Assembly (NCBI GenBank): GCA_022578965.1
Contig: MU400524.1
Coordinates: 62,001 to 126,000 of the forward strand
Length of the DNA stretch: 64,000 nt
Source: Xylaria sp. FL1777
Lineage: Eukaryota; Ascomycota; Sordariomycetes; Xylariales; Xylariaceae
Direction: 5' to 3'
Shown: piece after piece, positions 20,512-33,663 of the stretch
Layout of the letters: every line of letters starts with the position of its first letter
Position numbering within the stretch: the first letter of the stretch is position 1
Program-made: the position numbers and the translations under genes
Notes under the pieces: model-generated
Databases searched by the model: none
What the model saw: the letters and a program-made list of their open reading frames with translations, nothing else
What the model was told of the DNA's origin: nothing

Positions 20512-23500
20512 GATTCTCAAGTTTTTGGATATTAGTTTTGGCGCCGTGTGTCGTCAATTGCAACGATTTTGAGTATACTTTATGCGGACGACGAAAGATA
20601 AAAAGAGGAAAAATGACATCACTTGCGGGACATAGAACTTAAGTAAAGGCTTTTAACAGCGGACCCTTGCAGCAAGCTGCATGGACGCTATTAGGTCTCT
20701 TCCGTCATCCATTTCTTTCCCCTGATAGGAGTGGTTATTCTTCTTAGCTGAATTACATATTTCACTGAGAACCTTTTGTGCTTTAGACGATTCCATGGTG
20801 CGTGGGAGTCGCTAGTGATCTATAGGCCGTCTGCTCCCTATAATCTCTAAATCCAGCCCTCACTCCTCGTTCATGAACATTGCGCAAGCCTAGATCTTAC
20901 GGCCAAGTCAGCTCGGAACCACGATATCATGTGCGGGCTTACCTATTCATGGGTTGATGCTCCGGATATTCCGCAGTGAGGTATGACTAGAATGCCGAAA
21001 CTTGCAATGGAAACCAATCATTCCATCTGTGACGGGTCTGTCTCTCTACACCGCTTCAAAGACCCGAACTCATCTTCTGCTAGCTTAACGGGGTCCCTGG
21101 TCTTTTAACTGTCATCAAATACAGCCCCCGATTTCGTGAACTACCTTATTTTGAGCTTCTCCAACCATTGCCGGACGAATGTCGCCTGGTAGAAGGATTC
21201 ATTATAGGAGATGCTAATGTGTAAAGTTGCCTTCCAACCCCAGGTGTACACACAGAGCTTTAGAGCATGCGTGTGCACATCTAATGAGGCGTCCTGTACA
21301 GTAACGTCTCCGCATTACACCTGCACGTAGTCGTCCAATACCCCGAGGTTGCTCGGCATTAGTTCCGCTGTCGGAGTTGTCGCTGCCAGCATCCTTATCA
21401 TCTACTCAATGTATGGAACACGACTATACAACAACAAACTACTTTCTTCAGGCGCAAAGAAATGCTCATGACTAGCTATATGTCTCGCCAGCGACTTCCA
21501 GTCAGCGGTTGCATCAGTCACGAGCTGCGGCCCGACCCGACCATCCTGATCAACGGTACGATAGCAAGCTCGTAGGATGCAAGAGCCCAGTGGCAGCTCA
21601 CCCTATCCGTGGGAAGCATAAGATGCGAGAGAAGAGTTCATCGGCAGAGCTGGCTACCCTTTCGATGCGGAAGGTCGAAACAACCCAGCTTCCAAAGGTC
21701 AAGGATGGTGATGGGTTGATAGTGTTTTACAACACCAATAGGGGCTCTTCTTTTATGCCTCGACTTCTAGGAAGTGAGCCTTCTCGGGGGATGTGGCTGG
21801 TAATTGCCAACCCACCTCTTGCCGATATTCGAGTCCTTCATCAAAGAGCCGCTTTCTCGAGCCGGTCGTACCCATGACAAGGCCGTTGCCCTTTAGCGTC
21901 CTCTTTACTAGGGGCCTACCACTGAGTTCCTGCTGGTTGGTCAATCCGACAAATAAAGGGTCCCAAAATTGCTTCACTTCAAGATTTCCGGCTACCTTGA
22001 ATCATTTCTCAAGCATCTTCTAATTTCTAAAGAAGATCATCGCTCTCGGTAGATAGATAGTCACTCTGTAGGTCTTGGACTCGATCTTGGGGTCAGCGCA
22101 ACAGGCGAAGGTGTCGACTGCCAAGCTATCATGGTAAAGCTACCACGTTTACCTTATCCACCTCGCTAACTTCGAAGCTCATTAACACTTCATATCTCAA
22201 ACTAGACGCCCCGTGCAGTTAAATTTGCGTATTATCTGAATGATCAAACCTTGGTGTCAGATGGTTCAGTCTCTAGAATAAAGATCGGTCACTAGTAAGA
22301 AACACGTAAAGTATGTCGTACAAGTCGCAGGACGTTGGTGACTAACAACAAATCTCGTTGCTGTGTGCATCTCCTGAATATACTGACCGTTATCAGCCAG
22401 GCATTAAACATGGTCTCCTAAAGTGAAATGAAGCTGAGTTTATTAATATATGTGTCGAATTTTAAGACTCACTCCTAAATGGCCATACGCAGAGCTCAAA
22501 CGGATCAGGACGGCGACTAATGGGTATATATCTGTCTGTTAGTTTGATACAAATTAGGAAGCTCCTGCTGACGCCGCCGGTGATTAGTCAAAGTCACCCA
22601 AGATATATCAACTCCTTAGTGGCTTTCAGTTCTATACCGACCTATTTACTCCGTATGGCTATATCACCCGGTTGTTATACCTTTTTGCATATCAATGCAG
22701 AATCGAAGCATTTCGGGACACTCGATTTTAGGGTGCGAGCTTTAATACAAAATCAATGCTAATTCATCTAGATCGAGGATACATAAAGTCAAAAGATGAT
22801 TGGATCTTGAGATAAAATTTCCCGTTCATTAGTCTTCCGTCGAAAAGTATATGGGTAGCATAAGCAGGGGCGAGAAGATGTCACACTGTCTGGAGGCAAT
22901 CTGCTAATCTAGGACACTCTTCATATTGCGGGGAGGTTATCTCTAAATCCTGTAGTCGCTATAACTCATCCAGAACAGCGTGTATAGCGTCAACAAAGGT
23001 GGAATTGCTCTGGACTTCTTGTACACGCACATACTCAAATGCATTTAGCCTGACATCTTACGTATCGAGAATATAGGAATATCCACCCTGCCCCGATGTA
23101 GTCTATACAAGAGGGATATTGTATCGTCTTCGCGGCGCAGGATGGCTTTTGATTGGACATTAGACTATCCTCCTTGCCTCTGATGAGGCGTGCTGATTGC
23201 GAGAGTGGCAGAAGCGACCAATAGAACCGTCAAGTATCCAGGGCGAATATGCACAGCTTATGGACATGATCATCATGGCCAACAGGTATCCAGGCATGCC
23301 CATCCCATCCTGACAGTCAATCAGTCCTATGCCAGGTATAATGCTTCGGGGAATCTATATAGAGGACTATGTAGACGCGGGATAGGGCACCGTTCTCCGA
23401 AGTGATTCTAGCGACTGGTGGCTGATGATTGGATGTAAGCTATTTATATCCAATATGCCATGTTTCCACTCGCTCTTACCTTGTCTATATTATGATGTTT

Positions 23501-23620
23501 TAGCTCTGGTAGAACCATGACAGGATGGCGTCAGTTTGTTTCTCAACTCTCTCCTGGTGAGCTCCTTCGATGTGTGCTGGGCTTTGGGATGATGCCATTG
23601 GCGGGGCGTGGGAGTCTTGA
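20512..23620. other. Gene-poor region, no supported gene
   Basis: Three kilobases of roughly balanced composition with only short overlapping frames. A 74-codon minus-strand frame at 21753-21977 looks somewhat protein-like but has no recognisable motif or splice structure. No tandem repeat, transposon end or RNA gene stands out. Confidence 0.45.
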
Positions 23621-24183
23621 CTATATCTCGAAAGGCGGTATGTCCGGAGATGCTGCTGGCTGATAGAGTGAGTGGTGGGTGGGTGAGAGGTGAAGTAATG
23701 CCCTGGTTTCATCACTACTTGACTGGTGATAGGGTCAGTTAGCTCTAGCAGGTGGGTGCTTGCAATACTATAATGAGAAAGTAATGGTTTTGGGAACTCA
23801 CGCCTGATACATCGATTTGTTGGATGTGGAAGGCATGATCGAATGGATTGACTTGGATAGATGGCGGTGGAGGGATGGGGTTGTCGCCGACTAGATGTTT
23901 GACAATGCCTGCTAGCTGAGTACGCAAAAGTTAGGTGTAAATAGCGGCGAGGTGGTTATGATAAAGCAATGATTACGCCCACGACAACCAACGCCTATAC
24001 CAAGTCAAGAATAATAGTAGGACCCTTGCGTTTGAGCACATCCAGAGGATATTTCCTGCGAGTCAGCAACATTGAACACATATACCTTAGGTTTATGAAG
24101 CCGAAATAACCTCCGACGCCACATAGCATCTGGATACATGCTCCTGAGGCCGCGAATGGTTTCCCAAGTCCATGACCAGACAT
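23621..24183 (-). CDS. Possible small three-exon gene, unknown function
   Basis: Candidate exons 24183-24001, 23915-23802 and 23722-23621 would give about 132 aa. Support: an ATG-started frame reading GACIQMLCGVGGYFGFINL and KRKGPTIILDL, a GTATAG donor and CTCAG acceptor keeping phase 0, a second exon reading GIVKHLVGDNPIPPPPSIQV, and a clean GTGAGT donor with a CACCAG acceptor. The first exon is hydrophobic enough for a signal or membrane segment. Exon 3 is poor in information, and a different frame across it is open for longer (23500-23715), so the C terminus is uncertain. I do not recognise the family. It may also be a decayed gene. Confidence 0.3.
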
Positions 24184-27100
24184 GTTAGTAGTCGTGGTGA
24201 TTGTAGCACAGCTCCTGGGAGAGTGCGTACAGACTGACTGCCTCTCTGCTCTACACGAGAGTTACGTCAAACGTATAGCTAACGGAAAAAATACTGAAGC
24301 GAGCGATGCTAGCAATATCCGTGCTGCGCGCTGAGTGGCAGGGCAGAATAGAAAGATGTGGGGAGAAAGCGAGGAGACATACCCCGCAGACACATGATAT
24401 TCTGTTCCATGCGTAGGCTGGGGAAGAGACAGAGAAAGACCCTGATGGGAATGAGGGAGCACCAAGACTATAACAACAAGAGCACGACGTAACTGAATGC
24501 GAGACTAATCGTTCAAGGGGAGGACTGCTAACAGCATCGGATAAGTCGAACTCTACATTCCTCTTCAAGAGTATGTTATGTGGCAGCTGAAATTGCAAGA
24601 CCTCGACTCATAACTAATAACAACAAAACGGGCGATGACCTATAGACAATGGATAATGTACCTAGTAGGCTGTATGAACTTTGTACAGAGAAGATGGGGA
24701 CACCCCAAAGTTGATAAACAGCTTGTTAACATGGCAATGGCAACATCTCGGCGGTTGGACAATATCGCCAGATACCGTGAGGAGCATAAATGGAAGCGAC
24801 ACTTGAGAACAATTTGCACGATTAACTAACGTCCGCTACTTACCCCCTGTCTAAATTTACACGACTTCTGCGAATAGCGCTGCTCGACGGTTGCGCTTCT
24901 CGAGATGTAGGAGAATTTCCGAGGGGGTCCGTTTGGATACCGAAGCGAAACCGTCGAGTTGCCGTTCCTAAACCACTGGTTCGCGCCCAAGCGCCGTTCT
25001 GTAAGTCGACCGCGGGTCGCAGTGAGGCGTCGAAGTTCAATAGGCAGCAGCCTTCGTGGGCTCGGAAACCCCTTATCCCTCACAGATGGGTGTTGGTCTG
25101 TTGGCGCCGATCTGCTGTGCTGTGTCGTGTGATCAAATGTCCCCCACCTCGCCGACCGTGAAGTATTGATAAGCCTGCCTGAAGTTTCGGTGAGCGAGTG
25201 TCGACTCACATCACTGTTTAACCGAGCCAATTGTCCTCGCCCACGCATACACCGCATAAAATAGCCCCCAATTTGTATGGTTGTATTAAGGTGGGCCATG
25301 TGAAGGGCTTCTGTATGATGTGGTGTTGCCTCCTAGGTTTTCCATTTGAATGGCTTCACTGGACAGAGGCGCTGTTCTTCACCACTCCCGATGTTTTACC
25401 GAGGGAAGCACGCGATGATGGAGAGGATTCCGGGAAGCATCACCCGGTATTGTGCTGACATGTGGCATAGCACTTCGGCGAAGTTGTCGGGACATGTTTT
25501 GCCGATATTGACGTTGGTTCCACGACATGTGAACGAAACGACTAATACCGGAGACGAATACATTGTACCGTTGACTGTCGATATCAATGGAGCGAAGTAG
25601 AGGACCCACGAGGGTTACCGACTATTCAAGAGGCATCGTCATAGACGAAGAAGTGAAGGACTCAGAGAATTGGAATTAGAAAGCGAAAGCTATGAAATTT
25701 TGAACATGCAGCATGTTTTCATGTGGAATGTTCAACAACATACTATCAGAAAGGGTCGTTGAGAAGTGTTGAAACGGTAATCTAAAGAGACTGTCTGACA
25801 AAATGTTGTTCATAGTGAACAGAAGCTGGGGAAGAGAGACCGAGTGATAGAAAGGAGAAAGATACAAACCTCAGAGGGAGAATTCTTTGCACAAGCCCGA
25901 CGTCGAGTAAGTCTCGGAATCCTTTAAATATGCGAGGACGGAAGGAAAATGGTGCTCTTTTATAGTTAAAGCTAGACGTCGACGATGGAGACTGCCGCCA
26001 CTTATGCTGGCTGAATAGTAGACAGAACTGAGTCCCACTCTCGCAGCCGTGCACAGCCAACTCAAGGTCGAAAGAGTCGACATGCATCGCATACATGTTT
26101 AAAGCGTCGCAATATCGGCTAGTCAACACCCTCTGAAACGGGGTCTAATTGGATGGGCGATCATACTGACGTCTCCCTCATTGGTGAAGGAGCCCGGTAA
26201 ATAGACCCCCCTGGTAGAGGCTGGCGTGGTGGTTTACCGCGCGGTAGTGATTGGTCGGCAAAGACTTTTCGGTGCAGGAGGAATATGCCCGCAATAGGCA
26301 TTAAGCTGCAGGCTGACACCCCATCTGTAAGAGCTACCAACCACGGCTACGAAGGAGGAGGCGGGGGTTGGCAGAATATGCAGTGATACATAGTCCTGCG
26401 TTTCCTAGCCATGAGATGAGTAGGCATGAGGAAGGGTCGTACGGAGGCGGCCACCAATCGTGATGTTTAGACCAAAGGTAGTGCTAATCGGCCTGCATGT
26501 TATGCTGAGTGAGGTGATATTCCTGGGAAAGCGGCCAGGAGACAGCTTCTCGTGGAAACCATGTTTATATTGGCAAGCCGTACGCCCACGTTGATGACAT
26601 TCGTGGATTAGGGGTCATTGCGCTTTCGTAACAGCCACGTATGCTGTAGAATTCTGGTTTCGTACTAAATTAGATCAATATTAATGTCGGAGTATCTTGT
26701 CGTGGGCATATGTTTACGAGTAGGCGAGATGGCCTTAAAACGTATTAATAGTGTATACATGTAGGACATAAAATCCTGTCTTGGTTGTGGAAGTCCAGAT
26801 CCGTCCACGCGACCCCAAATGACGAATAGACGGCGATGAAGTGATTCAGGAACAGGGAGGGTGGTACGCGTCTGCGAGGTACTCCCCTACTGAATACCAT
26901 CGTCGTCAAGGTCGCGTACATCTTACGACCTCGCGCGGTCATGTCATGGAACCTCATGCCATGATACCTCGTACCCTGCACGTGCATGGCAGCGTGCTTA
27001 TGAAGCAGGCCACAGCCTACCGCACGTATTCTCCATTGTATGCAGTAGGAGTATCGGCAATTCATCTGCTCTTTTGCGTTGGTGCATTCCGTAGGGTACG

Positions 27101-27299
27101 GGTCTTGTGTTGGTAGGTTATCATTGGAAAGGATTGGTGATGGGATTTGGTGGACGAGGGATCTGCGGGACAGTCACAACATGAACTGAATAGATGCACA
27201 TCCTGCATTATATGAATGTTGGTTCTATATGCATAAACCGCATACATGTACATAAGTACAGACTACCTAAATACATAGCACGAATCCATTACGAATCTA
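24184..27299. other. Gene-poor region, no supported gene
   Basis: Between the doubtful small gene and the P450. The longest frame, 24826-25299 on the minus strand (157 codons), is rich in Arg and Ser without motifs and is not accepted as a gene. No repeats of note. Confidence 0.45.
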
Positions 27300-29098
27300 T
27301 CACCAGCCCTCCACAAGTCGGACTTTTACATCCAGACCATTAACTGGTCGGTTTGTTGCACCGCTCCTCAACTTAAGATTCGCCTCATCCTTCAACGATT
27401 CATCAGCTAGTGTAAACTCAAACCTGCCTACAAGTGTCGCGAGCAAGATGGCCAGCTCGGCTTTGGAGAATGACTGCCCTATGCAGCTCCGTGGGCCGTG
27501 TAAGAAAGTTAACGTCGCGTAATTGCTTCTCGTGCCTCCGCTCTTGTTGGAGCTCTCGTCGTGCCCGTCTTGGTCTAATGGGTCCCTCTGTGTCCTCTTG
27601 GGTTGTGACAGATATCGATCAGGGTTGAAGACCCCAGCATCGTCCCCCCAGAGTGAGAAATCGCGATTGGTGGCCCGGGGGCAGATCGCGAGCTGCGTGC
27701 CGGCCGGGATCGGTACCCCGTTGATTGAAGTGTCCATGACAGCCTCACGGACTGTCGTAGGTACTGGGGCGTAGTAACGTAGTACCTCGAGGCAAACAGC
27801 TTGAAGGTAGGGCATGTTGTTGTCGATGATCGCGGCTAGCTCTTCGCTTTTCGGTGATTCGGAGGACGGGTTGGGAAGATGAGTGCGAATCTCGGCTCGG
27901 AGTTTCGTTTGAATTTCCGGGCTCTTGCTGAGAACGTAGATGGCCCAAGTCAATGCCGTGGCAGTAGTCTCGTGGCCCGCCGCCATGAACGTGAGAAGCT
28001 GTTCGACAAGCTCGTCTTCCGTAAAGCCCCCATAATTGAGGGCCACAGTCAGTATGTCCTTTTCCCTCTTATCTGCCACCTCCGATTCGAGATCAATCTT
28101 TTTCTGGCGAATGAGATGCCGGCATATGTCGCGAAGGGTTTTTGCCGTGTTTCGGAGCTCCGCGTTCCTTTTGAGAGGCACGTATGGTAAAAGCCAGCTA
28201 GGCAAGACCCATATGCGAAGGATGAATAAGATCAAGTCTTGTCTATTTTTCCGAAACACCGTCTTGTATGCCTGTCGCAAGGCCATATAATCCCTGCCTT
28301 CTTCCCGAACAGAGTCGACGCTCTGCCCCATCCCGCCAACGAAGATGATGTCTAGCGTTACCTTGCTGGCCCATACCATGATATTTACGGTGTAGGGTCG
28401 CTGGTCTGCCTTTGACTCTGTGGCAACTGCCTCAGCTAACGAGGTGACGGCATGGCTCGAGATATCCCACATCAGCCCGTAGAGATCCTTGATATGCCTA
28501 TATGCGAAAGCTGGCAACAGGGTCTTCCTCTGTTGTTTATGGAGTTCTCCTTCAGATAGCAGAAGACCCAGTCCGGCAATTGGCTTAAGCGCATCCACGA
28601 CCATCTGCGGTTTTCTGAAGTGATAGCTCTTCGTGGTGAGCACCTCTGCCAGCGCCTCAGGGCTCGCCACAATAACTCGTTCTTGGTTAAAAACAGTTCG
28701 GAAACGAATAAGGCCATGACGTTGGTGCGGTACTTTTTCGACCCTAACCCCCACAGCCATCGTGTTAGCTTGAGACCGCGCTGAATGACCTAACTTGTGC
28801 CACGACTGCTAATAAATGAAGGTGGGTAGTACCAGTCACTCTGGGGAACGCCTTTCGGCTCAGATAATAGGCGGAGTGATTGTCGACTCCACCAGGACTT
28901 GCCATCTACTGTAGGAAGGTGCCTCAAAGGTGAGAACACGTTCGGGTAGAGAATAAAGCGATATATAGTCCATAGCAAGAGACTTATACCGTATACTTGA
29001 TAGAAGGTACTCGGGTATGTCGAGTCGCCAATTCTCGTGAGGGCATAGGACAGGGTAGCAGAAAAGATAGAAACCGTCGCCAACGGGCTGATAGGCAT
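27300..29098 (-). CDS. Cytochrome P450 monooxygenase
   Basis: Two exons: 29098-28833 and 28743-27300; intron 28744-28832 (GTACTA...GTTAG, 89 nt, codon split 2+1) rebuilds the Trp of the conserved SDW(V)EKVP...GLIRF segment. Product 569 aa. N terminus: hydrophobic ER anchor (GISLLLWTIYRFILYP) and a Pro-poor hinge. P450 signatures: I-helix AAGHETTATALTW, ExxR in CLEVLRYY, the PERF-like FNPDRYL, and the haem loop FLHGPRSCIGQSF with Cys about residue 509 as fifth iron ligand. A Gln/Asp/Ser-rich insertion lies just before the haem loop. Microsomal, NADPH-reductase dependent; substrate not readable. Its neighbours (ion pump, gene-poor region) do not form a metabolic cluster. Confidence 0.93.
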
Positions 29099-30061
29099 CT
29101 TGACTTGAAAAACAAGCGAATTTCACAGGGTTGGGTGTTGTTGTCACACTAAAGGGTAGAAGTGGATGAGGAAAGAACAGCGACGATGTGAATAACTAGA
29201 AGTCCTGTCCTATCTATGATGACCATTTAAGCCGACTCGCGGTCGTTGCGATAAATATATATAGCTGTCGCTATTGAAACCGCATATCTACAGTATGATG
29301 AAGTGGAAGTAGGTTAGAATGAAAGCGAACCCGATACCGAGGAATAATGTCAGCGGTTAATGCCAAGCAGGCTATAGTTACCAAAGAGCGGAAAGCTCGG
29401 AACCGGAGACGGGATTCGGCTATTGAAACACGGGCTCGGGCATAACTTTACAGGAGCAACACGTGTGTGTTTATTTTTAAACAGATAGAACATACGCAGT
29501 ACATAATCAGGGCGATGCAACTCCTGGGTTTGTACTCTCTACGTTGCAGTTTATCGCTGTCTCGCCCCATTGCTTGACCGTGGTAGAGTTAGCATTTCCA
29601 CGACAAAGCCATCGGATACCGTGAGCATAAAGAATCAATCTCTACGTCTCTTCGGCTTTATTCGAATCTCGGCGCGTGAGTTTGTCACTATCTAGGTACT
29701 CCCTACTTATTGCACGTGAGTAAGTAGATACATAGTAAAATGTAGACAAGCAACTAAAGCTATTTAAAGCGCCAAGAGTCGGTATCGCATTCGGTTTACT
29801 TGATGACGTACATTGACTATCTTTTGACTACCCTTACCCAGTTAACCTTCCACCGCTTTCGCCAAAACATCAAGAACACCTGGAACACCAGGTTCAAATA
29901 AGTACATGGGAAAAGGTCTAGATATGCGTGAATACGGGTATTGTTAAATCATACTTCATACTTGTGCACCGTACATCCATCTAGCCTCCATCCTACTATA
30001 GCGCGCGACAGGCTGACTGTACTGTCAGCACATCGACTGGGCACGTCAGTCCTAAGACCTT
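29099..30061. other. Intergenic region between P450 and proton ATPase
   Basis: Contains a run ATAAATATATATA (29251-29263), a TATA-like element on the minus strand about 155 bases before the P450 start, and the 3' flank of the ATPase. GAACACC occurs twice at about 29,873-29,889. No gene. Confidence 0.5.
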
Positions 30062-33000
30062 TTACAGGTCTTCCTCCTCGGCCGTCGTCTTCTCTATGAT
30101 ATAATACAGGTCGCGGCCTGTCTTCAGGTCCGTCTCGTGCTCCACTACAGCGTACGTTGTTAGCGCCATCAATGAAGCCGACAATGTCAAAGGAAGATAT
30201 GAACTTACGAGCAAGTTTGTTGATGTGACCGATGATGTTCTCGATATGAGTGTCCTTCTTGTTGCGGTCCTTCCGTCCTAAATCGTTTACCCACTGGAAG
30301 CTGTTGAGTGCGATGTATACGATAGCGATGAAAACAATAACTCCAATCGAATACGCCCAGACCACAACTACCGTTACGATATCGGTGTAGCCGTTGCCGG
30401 AATTATGGAATTGATCTGGGGGCGTGGTCTGCATAACGCCTCCGCCACTGCCAGACAGCCAGCCAAACAGACAAAAGATGGTGGCTAAAACATCAACGCC
30501 GAAAATCGCGCCGACCAATTGCCAAGACGGCCAGGTCTGCCCTCCACGGGTTACGAAGATAAGCCAGTTCTCCGTCAAGGCGACTTCAAGGAATAGCACT
30601 TCCTGAATAGACCCAAAGTTCTCGATTATACCCCCGTGTCTCAAGAACATGGTCCCGCGTATGATCCAGGTACCCGCAGCAAGCAAGCCGCCCAAAATCA
30701 CACTGATGACCCAGATTTTCTTCAGTTGCCATTCCACGGGCCGGGGCTCGACGTGCGCATTGTCATAAGCGACGGCAACAGTGGCCAAATCCGCAAAGAG
30801 TGCAATGAAGACGATCAGGTCCGGCCGGATGGTTTCATTAAGAATGATCATTGAGGTGGTAAGATATATCTCAAGGTGCAGACACAGGGCGATACGATAT
30901 TGCACGTATGATTTCATCCGCTGAAAGATCTACTCAAAAGTCAGTATGTGATCGGGTCAACCCACAATCTGATGATCCAAAACGCCCGCTACCGAGCTCA
31001 CATCTTGTCGGAAGTGAACTCCTGTAGGATCTGGACGTACCTGGCGAGCGGTCTTGATCGAGAAGATGATTGTACTCAACCCTGGTGCCAGGAATACAAT
31101 GTCTGCTGCTGCCTGCGCTGCTTCGGACGATCCTTCAACAGCAATACCACAGTCGGCCTTCTTCAATGAGGGAGCATCGTTAACACCTTTAACAGTGCAA
31201 ACTCATTAGCAAGGATACATACACGCGCTACAGTTGTAGGATCGTTGCCATACCATCCCCTGTCATCGCAGTCAAAGAGCCTCTCTGTTGAAGCATCTCG
31301 ACAACTTGGTACTTGTGTTCCGGAAAGACTTCAGCGAATCCGTCGGCGCGCTGAACTAAGTCATGTTGTACTGTTCCGGTTAATCCACTATGAATTAGTT
31401 TCTCCGAGTTGTACACCTTAGTGCCAAGCCCGAGCATCTTGCATGTCTCTTTAGCTATAGCAATGGCATCACCAGTCAACATCTTCACCGGAACGCCAAG
31501 GTGTACAGCTTCAAGGATCGTCTGTGCCGTGTCCTCACGCGGCGGATCGAACATCGAGAGCAATCCCTGAACCACCCAAGGTTCATCGTTCTTCTTGTAC
31601 GCAACACCTAGAGATCTAAAACCTCTCTGAGCGAATTCTTTCGCTTTCGCGTTATAATTGCGACTTGTTTCTTTGTCGACATCAGCAAGAGCAAGGATAG
31701 CCCTGGGTGCTCCTTTCGCGCAGATGTAACGGTCATCCCCTAGCCGACAGTGGCTGGTGATGCGCTTCGAGACGGGGTCAAATGGTGTAAACTTGTCTGT
31801 CTTCCAACCCTGACGTAGGATTTCCCTAGCCTTCGGGTACCTTTTTAAAGTCGTGATAGTGACCTTGTCGATTGGATCCAGCGACTCTACATTGTGGGAA
31901 CTAGCTAGCGCCGCCACGGCCATCATCAAGTTGACATCTTGTCCTTCTGCTACATACGGGTCGCGGAGGCTAAGCTTATTTGCTGTCAATGTTCCCGTCT
32001 TGTCTGAGCACAGAACATTGACGCCCTTTAAAACCAGTCAGTGTCAATCCTAGTGAGGTAAGCAAGAATACTCACTGCAAGAGACTCGATAGCAGTCAGC
32101 TTCTGAACAATGGCCTTCTGCTTTGCCAAATAGGCTGCGCCCACGGCGAGAGTTGTTGTTGTGACGACCGGAAGACCAACGGGGACGCCGATGATGAGAA
32201 GGACCAGTGTATAATGGAGCAAATTCTGAATGTGAGGTTGTGCGATGCGGAGGTTATGGTAGAAACCACCGATCCAAGCAGCCAGAATCCAAAACATGAC
32301 GAGGACGAGGAGAGAAGTGCCGATACTGTTCATGACGGCCTTAAAGTGTCCCTGGTCCTTTGCTCCCTGGACTAACTCGGCAGTGCGCCCGACAAAAGAA
32401 TGTTTCGCGGATGTGAGTATTATGGCATAGGCTTTACCACGCTTGCAGCCCGTAGTATAGTATATCGTATCACCCATATACTTGTCGACAGCGAGCGATT
32501 CTCCAGTAATGGCTGACTGGTCACAAGCGACTAATATGTCTCCGTAGTGTGTGGATTCCATGCTGTTCTCGTCATCTTCTTGTCCCTTCTCCCCCGTCAA
32601 CTCACCGCCACCGTTGCTTGGCTTTTCCTTGTCTTTTTTGTCATTGGTGCCACCTCCTTCCGCAACCTCGTCATTAAATTTGTCTTCGTTCTTCAACTCC
32701 TTGTACTGTTCATAGTCTTGCCGCCTATTGTAATCACAGATTAGTTGCGCATCACCTGGCACTGTTTGGCCTTCCTGAATGATCACCTATATTATATCAG
32801 TGTCAACGTCACTTTCTGAGCTATATTCGGACACGAGTAGTGATGCACACGATAACTTACGATGTCACCAGGTACTAGCTCTCTAGCAAGGATCTGCTGC
32901 TCTTCCCCGTCGCGAACTACCGTTGCCTTCATCGCAATGTCACCCTTGAGGCTTGCCACGACATCTGCTGCTTGCTTTTCTTGATAAAAGCCCACAAACG

Positions 33001-33663
33001 CGTTGAGAGCCAGGATACCCAAGATGACACCGAAATCAATCCAATCCTGGAGGCCAGCAGCCAACAAGGCCGCAAGCTCCATGACTAGTTATGTTTATAT
33101 TAGAATAAACTATTGCGTTCATTTGGTGCAGTCAACGTACCATAGAGAATAGGGCCCGTGAAGTATCCAAATACCTTAACAAGTGTGTTCTCTTTCTCCG
33201 ACGTAAGCTCATTCCACCCAAACCGTTTGCGGCGCTCGTCTACCATCTCCCTGGTAATGCCAAGGCGAATGTCGGTCTCCAGCCATGAGTCCGGAGGCTG
33301 GCCTACCACAGCGATCGGCTTAGCTTCAACCTTGGGTGCGGCCTTGTCCGACTGCCAGAACTTCCACCATTTACGTTTCTTGACCGGTAGTTGGGCGCTA
33401 ATAAGACTTGCTCTGCGCTCAGCCTCGTAGGTGGTGATAAAGCGGTCGAGTGCTTCGAATTCATCCAAGTCTGAATTCATCCGTGGTTTCGGATGCTCGA
33501 CGCCAAATTTGATATGGTCCCTCTGTTCACTACCGCCACCATTGTCACCTTGGGAATTCTCGGCAGGCGAGATTGTATCCTCCTCATTTTGACGGGATGC
33601 GGCGTTGGCCTCAACATCGTCGACCGCCGTATTATGAGGTCGGCGAGAAGTTAGGAAACTCAT
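30062..33663 (-). CDS. P3A-type plasma-membrane H+-ATPase
   Basis: Seven exons on the minus strand: 33663-33141, 33084-32861, 32786-32076, 32025-31254, 31186-31041, 30929-30209 and 30144-30062; introns of 50-111 nt, all phase-consistent, product 1059 aa. Order of features: N-terminal charged tail (about 1-110), [21 protein letters not shown] helix, actuator domain with TGES (about 343-346), phosphorylation site CSDKTGTLT (D494), KGAP, MLTGDA, hinge TGDGVNDAP, then the C-terminal helices and a short acidic tail ending TTAEEEDL. It exports protons and drives secondary transport. Oddity: about 55 extra acidic/lysine-rich residues sit in the actuator domain between PGDAQL and THYGDI, and the protein is longer than housekeeping Pma1 (about 920 aa), so it is probably the second, divergent P3A paralogue. 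Two acceptors are AAG rather than CAG/TAG. Confidence 0.92.

Noticed and set aside
21753..21977. 74-codon minus-strand frame ending near a Glu/Ala tail
   Set aside because: Short, no motif, overlapped by a plus-strand frame of similar quality.
24826..25299. 157-codon minus-strand frame
   Set aside because: Long enough to notice but with no motif, unusual Arg/Ser content and no conserved neighbour; not enough to call a gene.
2919..29098. Secondary metabolite cluster linking the methyltransferase, lipase and P450
   Set aside because: The genes are 10-25 kb apart with glycosylation and ion transport genes between, and there is no backbone synthase.
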